Assembly (NCBI GenBank): GCA_003602285.1
Contig: QZVU01000002.1
Location: 62,001 to 126,000 of the forward strand
Direction: 5' to 3'
Source of the DNA: Arthrobacter frigidicola
GTDB lineage: Bacteria > Actinomycetota > Actinomycetes > Actinomycetales > Micrococcaceae
Length of the DNA stretch: 64,000 nt
Shown: positions 22,508 through 30,866 of the stretch, in pieces
How positions within the stretch are numbered: position 1 is the stretch's first letter
Layout of the letters: every line of letters starts with the position of its first letter
The notes under the pieces: model-generated
The model's input: only the letters and a program-made list of their open reading frames with translations
Told to the model about the DNA's origin: nothing
Databases searched by the model: none
Translations under genes and position numbers: made by a program

Positions 22508-22939
22508 TTGAAGCTATGGGGGTGGCCTGGTTTGTATGATCCGTGGTTGGAGTTGGGGCGTATGCCGGGCGTGACAGTGTCGTTCGTCCGGTTGAATGGG
22601 CGCGTCGCATCACTGACGGATGGGCGGCGGATTTGGCTGGATCCGCGGCTGACCCAGGTGGAGCAGCGTTGCAACCTTGCGCACGAAATTGTGCATATCG
22701 AGAGGGGGCATGGGTCTGCGCAGGGGTGTGTGTCGGAGATGTCGGTTCGGGCGGAGACTGCGCGGAGGTTGGTGCCGATGATGCCTTTGGTGCAGGCGTC
22801 GTATTGGGCACGGAATGTGTGGGAGCTGGCTGACGAACTCCGCGTGACTCCTATGGTGGTGACGGATCGGTGGTTGACGTTGGGTCCGTGGGAGCGTGCG
22901 ATCCTCCATCACCAACACCACGACCTCGTGGCCGCATAG
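22508..22939 (+). CDS. ImmA/IrrE-family metallopeptidase
   Basis: 143 residues. RRIWLDPRLTQVEQRCNLAH then EIVHIERGH gives the HExxH zinc site (HEIVH) near 60-64, with downstream acidic residues and WELADELRVTPMVVTDRW. TTG 22508 is kept because KLWGWPGLYDPWLELGRMPG matches the family start; ATG 22561 is the alternative. It follows the repressor gene and probably cleaves that repressor to trigger induction. Confidence 0.88.
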   Translation: MKLWGWPGLYDPWLELGRMPGVTVSFVRLNGRVASLTDGRRIWLDPRLTQVEQRCNLAHEIVHIERGHGSAQGCVSEMSVRAETARRLVPMMPLVQASYWARNVWELADELRVTPMVVTDRWLTLGPWERAILHHQHHDLVAA

Positions 22940-22948
22940 TGTTGCGCG

Positions 22949-22984
22949 TTTACCGTAGTAATCCTGCGCTTACACCGGTAGAAT
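22949..22984 (+). promoter_or_regulatory. Phage promoter P2, likely leaderless
   Basis: TTTACCGTA (22949-22957), GTAATC, CTGCGC, nine bases, TAGAAT (22979-22984). It shares 18 consecutive bases with P1 and the same spacing. The ATG of the next gene is 7 bases past the -10, so the transcript should start at or next to the start codon. Confidence 0.68.
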
Positions 22985-22990
22985 AAGGGC

Positions 22991-23200
22991 ATGAGCAACC
23001 ACACCGAAACACTCGCCCTGATTAAAGAACGCGCCGACCCCGCTGATGTCCCCAAGCTCGTCTCCACGCTCGAAGCCGTGCTCGCAAGGTGTGATGCTAG
23101 AGACGAGTATCACGGCTACTCGGTAGATGCGTCGGTCAACGTCGATGACATCCGAGACCTGATCCGGGAGGCACTTAAAGGTCAGGAGGTGAGCGCATGA
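22991..23200 (+). CDS. Small acidic prophage protein
   Basis: 69 residues: MSNHTETLALIKERADPADV, EAVLARCDARDEYHGYSVDA, DDIRDLIREALKGQEVSA. Acidic and helical; could be a DNA mimic or adaptor but no family is recognised. It lies downstream of promoter P2 and of the ImmA gene, on the lysogeny side of the switch, so it may be expressed in the lysogen. It overlaps the next gene by 4 bases. Confidence 0.65.
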   Translation: MSNHTETLALIKERADPADVPKLVSTLEAVLARCDARDEYHGYSVDASVNVDDIRDLIREALKGQEVSA

Positions 23201-23361
23201 GTGAGCGGGAATTGACCAAGGACGAGATCAAGGCCGCAGAGAGGGCGGTAATCGACGCCATGATCAAAGACGGGCCAGACGGGCACATCGACGGGTACGA
23301 GGTCATCACTCGGGCCGCGCTGGAAGCTGTCGGCCACACCTATCCGGAGACAGGCACCTGA
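23197..23361 (+). CDS. Small acidic prophage protein (54 aa)
   Basis: MSERELTKDEIKAAERAVID, then MIKDGPDGHIDGYEVITRAA. GGAGG lies 7 bases before ATG 23197 and the start overlaps the previous stop. It is the last prophage gene before the terminator and attachment site. Function unknown. Confidence 0.62.
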   Translation: MSERELTKDEIKAAERAVIDAMIKDGPDGHIDGYEVITRAALEAVGHTYPETGT

Positions 23362-23388
23362 TCCTGGCCGGCGTTTCACTTTGCGGGA

Positions 23389-23441
23389 CGTTCCCACAGG
23401 GAACGTTGGCCCACATGATGTTCCCACGGGGAACGTTTTTT
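23389..23441 (+). terminator. Tandem hairpins, second with T-run
   Basis: Two related hairpins, CGTTCCC-ACA-GGGAACG (23389-23405) and GTTCCC-ACG-GGGAAC (23420-23434) followed by six T, end the rightward pair of small genes. The second is a standard rho-independent terminator. Confidence 0.8.
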
Positions 23442-23519
23442 ACCGCATAAAACGCAATGAAACCGAACAATCCGTACGATAGAGACGAAAGTTCCTTGCG
23501 GTAAAAGGGAAGTATGTTA

Positions 23520-23543
23520 GGTTCAAATCCCCCCGTCTCCGCA
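23520..23543 (+). other. Prophage attachment site (attR): tRNA 3' end
   Basis: GGTTCAAATCC plus the acceptor-side bases CCCCGTCTCCGCA form the 3' part of a tRNA gene (T loop onward) with no tRNA body upstream; to its left is phage DNA, to its right a terminator and the chromosome. This is the duplicated core left when a phage integrates into a tRNA. The acceptor CGTCTCC would pair with GGAGACG at the start of the intact gene, expected at the left end of the prophage. Confidence 0.8.
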
Positions 23544-23551
23544 CTGCGAGC

Positions 23552-23581
23552 AAAAGACCCCCTGGGAACAGGGGGTCTTTT
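23552..23581 (+). terminator. Former tRNA terminator
   Basis: AAAAGACCCCC and GGGGGTCTTTT form a strong hairpin with a T-run 9 bases past the tRNA fragment. It presumably ended the tRNA transcript before phage insertion and now also faces the end of recQ. Confidence 0.8.
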
Positions 23582-23596
23582 GCGTTCCCGGCCGGC

Positions 23597-25711
23597 TCAG
23601 GCGCGCAGCGCCAGCGCGAAGGGCAGCACCGCCTCGGCACCGGCCTGCCGCAGGGCCCGCCCGGCCACGGTGAGGGTCCACCGGCTGTCAGCCAGGTCGT
23701 CGACCAGCAGCACGGGCCCGGGATTCGCGGCGAACCAGGCCGGTCCCTCCGCCGGCACCTGGAAGCGGTCCCACACCGAAGCGAGCCGGAAGGCGCTGTT
23801 CCCGCCGGGCCCACCCTCGGGCCAGCCGTTGGGCGTGCCCAGCGTGCCCAGGTACGGGATCCGGCCCACCCCAGCGAGGGCCTGGGCGAGGGACCCGATC
23901 AGCTCGGGGTGCCGCCGGGAGGGCATGGCGACGACGGCGACCGGCCGGGCCTCCCAGTTCCACTGGGCGAGGACCTTGATGCACGCTTCGATGACACCCG
24001 GCTCCAGCGGGGCATCCGGTGTGCTGTCCGCAAGCAGGGTGCGCAGCTGGGTTCCCCAGCCGAGGTCGGTCATGCGCGCCAGGGACCTGCCGGGGGCACT
24101 GACCTCGTCGGCCTTGAGCTTGCCCTTCACCGGCACACCGAGTTTGTCCATGCCCGAGGGCCACTGCCCGCGCGGCTCGAGCTCCACTCCTACCCTGCTC
24201 AGGGCCTGCTGGGCGTTATCGGAGGCGTCATGGTTCACTTCGTCGGAGTACCACCGGCCCGCGCAGTTGTCGCAGCGCCCGCAGGGGGCAGCCGTCGGGT
24301 CGTCGAGGGCGTGGGCGAGGAACTCCATCCGGCAGCCGGTCGTGTTCTCGTAGTCGAGCATTGAGCGCTGCTCCGCGATGCGTGCCTGCTGGATGCGGGT
24401 GTAGCGGTCGGCGTCGTAGCCCCAGGGCTGTCCGGTGCTCTCCCACCCGCCGGTGACCTTGCGGACCGCCCCGTCGACGTCGAGCACCTTCAGCAGCAGC
24501 TCCAGCGGTGACCGTTTGAGGTTCACCCGCGCCTCGAGCGCCGGCGTGGACAGCACGACGCCCGGCTCCAGGGCGGCAAGGACCCGCTGGGCGGCATGCT
24601 CGGAGGGCATCGAGGCGGTGGCGAAGTACTCCCAGATGTCGCGGTCCTCGGGCCCGGGCAGCAGCAGGACATCCGCGTTCGGGGTGCCGCGCCCGGCGCG
24701 GCCCACCTGCTGGTAGTAGGCCACCGGCGAGGAGGGCGCGCCGAGGTGGACGACGAATCCGAGGTCGGGCTTGTCGAAGCCCATCCCCAGGGCGCTGGTG
24801 GCGATCAGCGCCTTGACCTCATTGTTCTTCAGGGCCGCTTCGGCCGCCTCCCGGTCCGCCGGGTCGGTGCGGCCGGTGTAGGCCCGGACGGGGTGGCCGT
24901 TCTCCCGCAGCAGGCGGGCGGTGTCCTCGGCCGCCGAGACGGTGAGGGTGTAGATGATGCCGCTGCCGGGCAGGTCGTCGAGGTGGGTGAGCAGCCAGGC
25001 CAGGCGGGAGCGCGGGCTCGGCAGGCGCAGCACGCCCAGGCGCAGGGAATCCCGTGAGAGCCTGCCGCGCAGCGTGAAGACCTCGGTGCCGCCGGTGCCC
25101 AACTGCTCCTCGACGTCGTGCACGACGCGGGTGTTCGCGGTGGCCGTGGTGGCGAGCACCGGCACCCCCTGCGGAAGGGTTCCAATGAGATCGCGCAGGC
25201 GGCGGTAGTCGGGGCGGAAGTCATGGCCCCAGTCCGAGATGCAGTGGGCCTCGTCGATCACCAGGAGCCCGGTGCGCCGGATCAGTTCGGGAAGCTGCCG
25301 TTCCCGGAAGGCGGGGTTGTTCAGCCGCTCGGGTGAGACCAGCAGGACGTCGACCTGGTTCGCCTCCAGCCGCGCCGTCACCTCCTGCCACTCCGTCTGG
25401 TTGGCCGAGTTGATCGCCTCGGCGCGGACGCCGGCCCGGGCGGCGGCGGCCACCTGATCGCGCATCAGGGCGAGCAGCGGGGACACGATAAGTGTCGGCC
25501 CGGCGCCACGGGAGCGCAGCAGCAGGCTCGCGACGAAGTAGACGGCGGACTTGCCCCAGCCGGTGCGCTGGACCACGAGGGCGCGGCGGCCACCCTCAAC
25601 CAGCGCCTGGATCGCCTCGAACTGTCCGTCGTGGAAGCGGGCATCCTCTCGGCCCACGAGGGTGCGGAGGATTGCTGTCGCCTGGTCATACAGGGTGATC
25701 GTGTCGGCCAT
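23597..25711 (-). CDS. recQ: RecQ-family DNA helicase with C-terminal phosphoribosyltransferase-like domain
   Basis: 704 residues. Helicase motifs: Q-motif FHDGQFEAIQAL at 25, Walker A VQRTGWGKSAVYF near 47, DEAH at IDEAHCISDWGHDFRPDYR near 153, TTATAN, and GRAGRGTPNADVLLL near 343. A zinc-binding CGRCDNC lies near 484. The last 200 residues add a different domain ending GPVLLVDDLADSRWTLTVAG, which is a PRPP-binding phosphoribosyltransferase motif as in ComF-type proteins. It unwinds DNA 3'-5' in repair. The PRTase domain is known from actinobacterial RecQ homologues; its role is unclear. Confidence 0.9.
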   Translation of the reverse strand: MADTITLYDQATAILRTLVGREDARFHDGQFEAIQALVEGGRRALVVQRTGWGKSAVYFVASLLLRSRGAGPTLIVSPLLALMRDQVAAAARAGVRAEAINSANQTEWQEVTARLEANQVDVLLVSPERLNNPAFRERQLPELIRRTGLLVIDEAHCISDWGHDFRPDYRRLRDLIGTLPQGVPVLATTATANTRVVHDVEEQLGTGGTEVFTLRGRLSRDSLRLGVLRLPSPRSRLAWLLTHLDDLPGSGIIYTLTVSAAEDTARLLRENGHPVRAYTGRTDPADREAAEAALKNNEVKALIATSALGMGFDKPDLGFVVHLGAPSSPVAYYQQVGRAGRGTPNADVLLLPGPEDRDIWEYFATASMPSEHAAQRVLAALEPGVVLSTPALEARVNLKRSPLELLLKVLDVDGAVRKVTGGWESTGQPWGYDADRYTRIQQARIAEQRSMLDYENTTGCRMEFLAHALDDPTAAPCGRCDNCAGRWYSDEVNHDASDNAQQALSRVGVELEPRGQWPSGMDKLGVPVKGKLKADEVSAPGRSLARMTDLGWGTQLRTLLADSTPDAPLEPGVIEACIKVLAQWNWEARPVAVVAMPSRRHPELIGSLAQALAGVGRIPYLGTLGTPNGWPEGGPGGNSAFRLASVWDRFQVPAEGPAWFAANPGPVLLVDDLADSRWTLTVAGRALRQAGAEAVLPFALALRA

Positions 25712-25809
25712 GGGCCAAGTATTCCAGCCGCCACCCCCGGAAAAAGACCGGCGGCAGGTATCTGCATAACCCTGGTAGCGGGCGGCGGGCCAGCCGATAG
25801 ACTTCGGGC

Positions 25810-27216
25810 GTGAACACTTCCTCGGATCTCTCAGCGTCCTTCAAGGCCTACGACGTGCGCGGCATCGTCGGGGAGACGATCACCGTCGAGACGGTCACGG
25901 CGGTCGGTGCGGCCTTCGTGGATTCCCTCGGTCTCGCGGGACAGACCGTCCTCGTCGGCGGGGACATGCGGCCCTCCTCCCCCGAGTTCTGCACCGCCTT
26001 CGCCAAGGGCGCCACCCGGCGCGGGGCGGACGTCCTGCTCCTCGACCTGATCTCAACGGACGAACTGTACTTCGCCAGCGGGATGCTCAACGCCGCCGGA
26101 GTGACCTTCACCGCAAGCCACAATCCCGCCCAGTACAACGGGATGAAGATGACCCGGCCGGGCGCCGTCCCGGTCTCCTCGGAGACCGGCCTGTACGAGG
26201 TGCAGGCCCTCGCCGAGCAGTACCTCGACCGCGGCTTCATCCCCGCCGTCGAGAAGCCAGGCTCGATCGGGGTTCGGGACGTCCTCGAGGAGTACTCGCG
26301 GTTCCTGCGCGCCCAGGTCGACCTCTCCGCCTCGCGTCCGCTCAAGGTCGTGGTTGACGCCGGCAACGGCATGGCCGGGCTGACCACCCCCGCGGTGCTC
26401 GGGGACAAGCTGCTGCCTGCCCTGCCGCTTGAGATCGTCCCGCTCTACTTCGAACTCGACGGGACCTTCCCGAACCACCCAGCGAACCCGCTGGAACCGG
26501 AGAACCTCAGGGACCTGCAGGCCGCCGTGGTCGCCCACGGCGCCGACCTCGGCCTCGCGTTCGACGGCGACGCCGACCGCTGCTTCGTCATCGACGAGAA
26601 GGGCGAGCCGGTTTCCCCAAGCGCCATCACCGCGATGGTCGCCCGCCGCGAGATCGCGCGCGCCCGGGCCAACGGCGAGGAGACTCCCGTCATCATCCAC
26701 AACCTGATCACCTCGCGCGCCGTCCCTGAACTTGTCCTCCGCGAGGGCGGCCGGCCGGTCCGCACCCGAGTTGGCCATTCCTTCATCAAGGCGCTCATGG
26801 CCCAGGAGGGCGCGGTGTTCGGAGGAGAACATTCGGCCCACTACTACTTCCGTGACTTCTGGTTCGCCGACACTGGAATGTTGGCCGCGATGCACGTGCT
26901 GGCGGCCCTGGGCGAGCAGGACGGCCCGCTTTCCGAGCTGGGCCGCGAATATGAACCGTACTTCTCCACGGGCGAGATCAACTCGAAGGTCGCCGACGTG
27001 CCCGCGGCCCTCGCCCGCGTCCGTGCCGAGTTCGAGAACGACGGCGTCAGCGTCGACACGCTCGACGGCGTCACCTTCACCGCCTCCTCCGGGAAGTGGT
27101 GGTTCAACCTGCGCCCCTCAAACACCGAGCCCTATCTTCGGCTCAACGCCGAAGCCGTGGATCCGGAAACGCTCCACGATCTCGCCGACCAGGTCTTGGC
27201 CCTGGTCCGCCGCTGA
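25810..27216 (+). CDS. manB: Phosphomannomutase/phosphoglucomutase
   Basis: 468 residues from GTG 25810. FKAYDVRGIVGETI at the start, VTFTASHNPAQYNGMKMTRP near 97 (phosphoserine site TASHNP), LAFDGDADRCFVIDEKGEPV near 255 (Mg site DGDAD) and the sugar-binding EEN-like GGEHSAHYYFRDFW near 338, then a C-terminal KWWFNLRPSNTEPYLRL phosphate-binding loop. It interconverts hexose-6- and hexose-1-phosphates for cell-wall and glycan precursors. Length and motifs are standard. It diverges from recQ by a short 98-base gap. Confidence 0.93.
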   Translation: MNTSSDLSASFKAYDVRGIVGETITVETVTAVGAAFVDSLGLAGQTVLVGGDMRPSSPEFCTAFAKGATRRGADVLLLDLISTDELYFASGMLNAAGVTFTASHNPAQYNGMKMTRPGAVPVSSETGLYEVQALAEQYLDRGFIPAVEKPGSIGVRDVLEEYSRFLRAQVDLSASRPLKVVVDAGNGMAGLTTPAVLGDKLLPALPLEIVPLYFELDGTFPNHPANPLEPENLRDLQAAVVAHGADLGLAFDGDADRCFVIDEKGEPVSPSAITAMVARREIARARANGEETPVIIHNLITSRAVPELVLREGGRPVRTRVGHSFIKALMAQEGAVFGGEHSAHYYFRDFWFADTGMLAAMHVLAALGEQDGPLSELGREYEPYFSTGEINSKVADVPAALARVRAEFENDGVSVDTLDGVTFTASSGKWWFNLRPSNTEPYLRLNAEAVDPETLHDLADQVLALVRR

Positions 27217-27281
27217 ACCGGCGGCACCCGGAAGCGGGCGGCCCCCACGCGGCCGCTTCGCACCCCTGATGGAGAACACCA

Positions 27282-28295
27282 ATGAGCAACCTCGAACTCG
27301 ACCCGACCCCAGTTGTGTGCAGCAGCGGGGACGACGCGCGATGCCGCGTCTACATCCTGCAGCCGCGCGAGGTCCCGCTCGGAGGTCCCCGCGCCATGGG
27401 CGTGCGGCGCACGCTGCCCCAGCGGAACCGGTCACTGATCGGCGCCTGGTGCTTCCTTGACCACTACGGACCCGAGCCAGTGCGCGAAGCGGGCGGGATG
27501 TCGGTCCCCCCGCACCCGCACACCGGGCTCCAGACCGTGAGCTGGCTCTTCGCCGGCGAGATCGAGCACCGCGACAGCGCCGCCAACCATGCGTTCATCC
27601 GGCCGGGCGAGCTGAACCTCATGACCGCGGGGTCGGGGATCTCCCACTCGGAGGTTGCAACCTCCGCGGCCACGACGATGCACGGCGTCCAGCTGTGGCT
27701 GGCACTCCCCGACGCCTTCAGGCACACCGAGCGCGGCTTCGAGCACTACGCCCCGGAACCGGTCTCCGGCGAGGGATACACGCTCTCGGTGTTCCTGGGC
27801 AGCTTCGGTGGGTCCACCTCGCCGGTCACCACCTACTCGCCGCTGCTGGGCGCCGAGCTCCAGCTCGCGGCGGGACGGAGCGTTTCCTTCGACGTCTCCC
27901 CGGAGTTCGAGCACGGCGTCCTCCTCGACAGCGGACGCCTCGAGGTCAATGGCACGCCGGTCGCCGCAGGTGAGCTCGCCTACCTCGCCCCCGGGGAGGC
28001 AGCGGTGGAGCTCACCGCCACGGCGGATGGGCCGGTCCGGCTGCTCGTCATCGGCGGGGAGCCGTTCGGCGAGGACATCGTGATGTGGTGGAACTTCGTC
28101 GGCCGGACCCACGAGGAGATCGTGGAGTTCCGGGCCGCGTGGACCGCCGAAGTCGAGGCCGGCACGGCGTCTGCGGACAGTGCGCCGCGCTTCGGTCTTC
28201 CCGAGGAACACGGGTTCCGGCCCCTGCCGGCGCCGGTGCTTCCCAACTCGCGCCTGCGCCCACGCCAGGGGGACGGCGGGCGGCGGAACCGCTGA
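27282..28295 (+). CDS. Pirin family protein
   Basis: 337 residues. The N-terminal cupin has FLDHYGPEPVREAGGMSVPP-HPHTGLQTVSWLFAGEIEHRDS, giving the metal-binding His pair and Glu, then SGISHSEVATSAATTMHGVQLW. The C-terminal cupin has VLLDSGRLEVNGTPVAAGEL and FGEDIVMWWNFVGRTHEEIV, both pirin hallmarks. Bacterial pirins act as quercetinases or enzyme modulators; the substrate here is unknown. It follows manB by 65 bases and may share its transcript. Confidence 0.92.
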   Translation: MSNLELDPTPVVCSSGDDARCRVYILQPREVPLGGPRAMGVRRTLPQRNRSLIGAWCFLDHYGPEPVREAGGMSVPPHPHTGLQTVSWLFAGEIEHRDSAANHAFIRPGELNLMTAGSGISHSEVATSAATTMHGVQLWLALPDAFRHTERGFEHYAPEPVSGEGYTLSVFLGSFGGSTSPVTTYSPLLGAELQLAAGRSVSFDVSPEFEHGVLLDSGRLEVNGTPVAAGELAYLAPGEAAVELTATADGPVRLLVIGGEPFGEDIVMWWNFVGRTHEEIVEFRAAWTAEVEAGTASADSAPRFGLPEEHGFRPLPAPVLPNSRLRPRQGDGGRRNR

Positions 28296-28328
28296 GTCGA
28301 GTCGATAACCAGACCTCACGCTTCTAAT

Positions 28329-28357
28329 TTGCTTAAGCCGTGAGAACCAGTTAGCCT
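28329..28357 (+). promoter_or_regulatory. Candidate thioredoxin promoter
   Basis: TTGCTT (28329-28334), 17 bases, TAGCCT (28352-28357). An inverted pair CTCACG...CGTGAG (about 28316-28343) overlaps the -35 and could be an operator. The region lies 150 bases before the thioredoxin ATG. Confidence 0.35.
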
Positions 28358-28503
28358 TGGATACAGTTTCAGCTGCCTCCTGTGTGCGGCGGGACGCAGG
28401 GATCCACGGTTCCGCGTGGATTCCGAAATCTGCTGGCCCCCAGGCTGCCCCTGGGTCGCCACCGCTGAAGCCGCACCTTTCCACCCCACCCAAGGAGTTC
28501 CCC

Positions 28504-28884
28504 ATGGCAACCATCGACATCACCGAGGCAAGCTTCCCCGAGACCATCGAGAACAACGACATCGTGTTCGTGGACTTCTGGGCCGGCTGGTGCGCCCCGT
28601 GCACCCGGTTCGCTCCCGTCTACGACGCCGCCTCCAAGGAGCACGATGACGTCGTCTTCGCCAAGGTCGACACCGAGGCCGAGCAGTCCCTCGCCGCCGC
28701 CGCCGGGATCACCTCGATCCCGACACTGATGGCATTCCGCGAGAACGTGCTCGTCTTCTCTCAGCCCGGCGCGCTGAACTCCTCGCAGTTCTCTGAGCTC
28801 GTCGACGCCGTCAAGGGCCTGGACATGAAGGCCGTCCACGAGCAGGTCGCCCAGCAGCAGGCCGCCGAGCAGAACACCAACTGA
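28504..28884 (+). CDS. trxA: Thioredoxin
   Basis: 126 residues from ATG 28504 after AAGGAG. FVDFWAGWCAPCTRFAPVYD carries the WCxPC active site near 28-32, then VVFAKVDTEAEQSLAAAAGI and the cis-Pro ITSIPTLMAF. A 20-residue Gln/Ala-rich C-terminal extension follows the fold. It reduces protein disulfides in the cytoplasm. It is a single-gene unit with its own upstream region and terminator. Confidence 0.92.
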   Translation: MATIDITEASFPETIENNDIVFVDFWAGWCAPCTRFAPVYDAASKEHDDVVFAKVDTEAEQSLAAAAGITSIPTLMAFRENVLVFSQPGALNSSQFSELVDAVKGLDMKAVHEQVAQQQAAEQNTN

Positions 28885-28913
28885 CCCGCGGCACCCGCAC
28901 CGGTTGAACACCA

Positions 28914-28950
28914 CGAAGCCCCCGTCTCCGGAGAGGAGACGGGGGCTTCG
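28914..28950. terminator. Bidirectional terminator between trxA and pckG
   Basis: CGAAGCCCCCGTCTCC and GGAGACGGGGGCTTCG are perfectly complementary around a 5-base loop, between convergent genes. A second small hairpin (CGGCTGAGCCTCAGCCG) follows at about 28958. Confidence 0.85.
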
Positions 28951-28979
28951 TCGCGTTCGGCTGAGCCTCAGCCGAGGGT

Positions 28980-30866
28980 TCAGCTCAACTGGAAGCGTTC
29001 TTTGAGCTCGGTCAGCTGGCCGCGCAGCTCCTCGGGCAGGGATTCGCCGAAGCGGTCGTACCACTCCTCGATCCCCTCGAGTTCGGCGGCCCATTCAGCG
29101 GAGTCGACGTGAACGGCCGCCTCCACCTCCGCCGGAGTCATGTCCAGCCCGGTCAGGTCGAGGGCGTCAGGGGTGGGCACGAACCCGATCGGGGTCTCGA
29201 TCGCGTCGGCGGTTCCCTCGATGCGTTCGATGACCCACTTGAGTACCCGGGAGTTGTCCCCGAATCCGGGCCAGGCGAATCCGCCGTCGGCCGTGCGCCG
29301 GAACCAGTTGACGAGGAAGATCTTGGGCAGCCGCGCCTGGTCGCCCCTGGAGCTCAGGGTGATCCAGTGCCGGAGGTAGTCTCCGGCGTCGTAGCCGATG
29401 AAGGGGAGCATGGCCATCGGGTCCCGGCGCACCAGGCCCACCTCTCCCGCGGCCGCCGCTGTGGTCTCGGAGGAGAGCGTCGAGCCCATGAAGATCCCGT
29501 TCGCCCAGTCGCGCGACTGGGTGACCAGCGGCACGGTGGTCTTGCGCCGGCCGCCGAAGAGGATGGCCGAGAGTTCCACGCCATCGGGCCGGTAGTATTC
29601 CTCGGCCAGCATGTCGATCTGGTCGATGGGGGTGCAGAACCGGGAGTTGGGATGGGCCGCGGGCTCTCTGGACTCAGGCGTCCACTCGTTGCCCCGCCAG
29701 TCGGTGAGGTGCGCGGGCGTCTCGTCGGTCATGCCCTCCCACCAGACGCCGCCGTCGTCGGTGAGGGCGACATTGGTAAAGATCGAGTTGCCCTTGGCGA
29801 TGGCGCGCATGGCGTTCGGGTTGGTGCCCCAGCCGGTGCCCGGCGCGACGCCGAACAGGCCGGCCTCGGGATTGACCGCCCGCAGCTCCCCCTCCTTGCC
29901 GAAGCGCATCCAGGTGATGTCGTCGCCGAGGGTCTCGACCTTCCATCCCTCGATGGTGGGGTCGAGGAGAGCGAGGTTCGTCTTCCCGCACGCCGAGGGG
30001 AAGGCCGCCGACAGGTAGTAGCTCTTGTTCTGCGGAGAGGTGAGCTTGAGGATCAGCATGTGTTCGGCCAGCCAGCCCTCGTCACGGGCCATCACCGAGG
30101 CGATGCGGAGGGAGTAGCACTTCTTGCCCAGGAGGGCGTTGCCACCGTAGCCGGAGCCGAAGGACCAGATTGAACGCTCCTCCGGGAAGTGGACGATCCA
30201 TTTGTTGTCGTTGCACGGCCAGGGGACATCGGCTTCACCCTCGGCCAGCGGCGCACCCAGGGAGTGAAGGGCGGGGACGAAGTCTGCGTCGAGCTCGGTC
30301 ATGCGGTCCAGCACGTCCGTGCCGATCCGGGCCATGATGCGCATTGAGGCCACCACGTAGGCGCTGTCGGTGATCTCCACCCCGAACTTGGGATCCTCGG
30401 CGTCGAGGTGGCCCATCACGAAAGGAATGACGTACATCGTCCGGCCGCGCATCGAGCCGTTGAAGAGGGTGCGCAGCTTGCCCTTCATCTCCGCCGGGTC
30501 CATCCAGTTATTGGTGAAGCCGGCCTCACGCTCGTCCTCGGAGCAGATGAACGTCTGCTCCTCGACCCGGGCCACATCCTTCGGGTCGGAGAATGCGGCA
30601 AAGGAATTTGGGAACGTGTCGGGGTTGAGGCGGACCAGCGTTCCGGCGTCGACGAGCTCGTCGGTGAGCCGGGTGTTCTCGGCCTCGGACCCATCCACCC
30701 AATACACCTGGTCGGGCTTCGTGAGCTCGGCGGTTTCGGCGACCCAGGCGAGCAGGCGGGCGTGGGTGGTCGGCGCAGCGGCGCCTTCCGTGGCCGAAGC
30801 GGCGTGCCGGCCCGAGCCGGCACCTCCCTGGTGTCCCTGATCCTGCTGGCGCACGGGATTGCCCAT
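28980..30866 (-). CDS. pckG: Phosphoenolpyruvate carboxykinase (GTP)
   Basis: 628 residues. [21 protein letters not shown] near 240, [16 protein letters not shown] near 285 (P-loop, hyper-reactive Cys), [14 protein letters not shown] (metal-binding Asp), and [19 protein letters not shown] near 510 (GTP-binding Phe residues) identify the GTP enzyme. It converts oxaloacetate to PEP in gluconeogenesis. The first 30 residues are a Gln/Gly-rich extension ([13 protein letters not shown]). A CRP/GlxR-like palindrome lies about 150 bases upstream. Confidence 0.96.
   Translation of the reverse strand: MGNPVRQQDQGHQGGAGSGRHAASATEGAAAPTTHARLLAWVAETAELTKPDQVYWVDGSEAENTRLTDELVDAGTLVRLNPDTFPNSFAAFSDPKDVARVEEQTFICSEDEREAGFTNNWMDPAEMKGKLRTLFNGSMRGRTMYVIPFVMGHLDAEDPKFGVEITDSAYVVASMRIMARIGTDVLDRMTELDADFVPALHSLGAPLAEGEADVPWPCNDNKWIVHFPEERSIWSFGSGYGGNALLGKKCYSLRIASVMARDEGWLAEHMLILKLTSPQNKSYYLSAAFPSACGKTNLALLDPTIEGWKVETLGDDITWMRFGKEGELRAVNPEAGLFGVAPGTGWGTNPNAMRAIAKGNSIFTNVALTDDGGVWWEGMTDETPAHLTDWRGNEWTPESREPAAHPNSRFCTPIDQIDMLAEEYYRPDGVELSAILFGGRRKTTVPLVTQSRDWANGIFMGSTLSSETTAAAAGEVGLVRRDPMAMLPFIGYDAGDYLRHWITLSSRGDQARLPKIFLVNWFRRTADGGFAWPGFGDNSRVLKWVIERIEGTADAIETPIGFVPTPDALDLTGLDMTPAEVEAAVHVDSAEWAAELEGIEEWYDRFGESLPEELRGQLTELKERFQLS

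Larger units (their letters stand above)
1..23543. mobile_element. Prophage (right-hand part), siphophage with HK97-type head
   Basis: Contiguous phage genes run from the left edge to a tRNA 3'-end fragment at 23520-23543. Morphogenesis genes (connector, capsid, scaffold, portal, terminase) lie at the left, then early genes, then an immunity switch at the right. Genes overlap by 1-8 bases and intergenic DNA is scarce, unlike the chromosome to the right, and base composition looks less GC-rich than the flanking recQ-pckG region. No tail, lysis or integrase gene is in view, so the element continues past base 1. Confidence 0.95.

Noticed and set aside
23439-23505. Inverted TTTACCGCA/TGCGGTAAA pair near attR as two more members of the promoter family
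   Set aside because: The upstream block matches but no -10 follows at the fixed spacing in either direction; could be chance or arm sites.
26053-26895. 280-codon leftward frame over phosphomannomutase
   Set aside because: Antisense shadow; the rightward gene has all family motifs.
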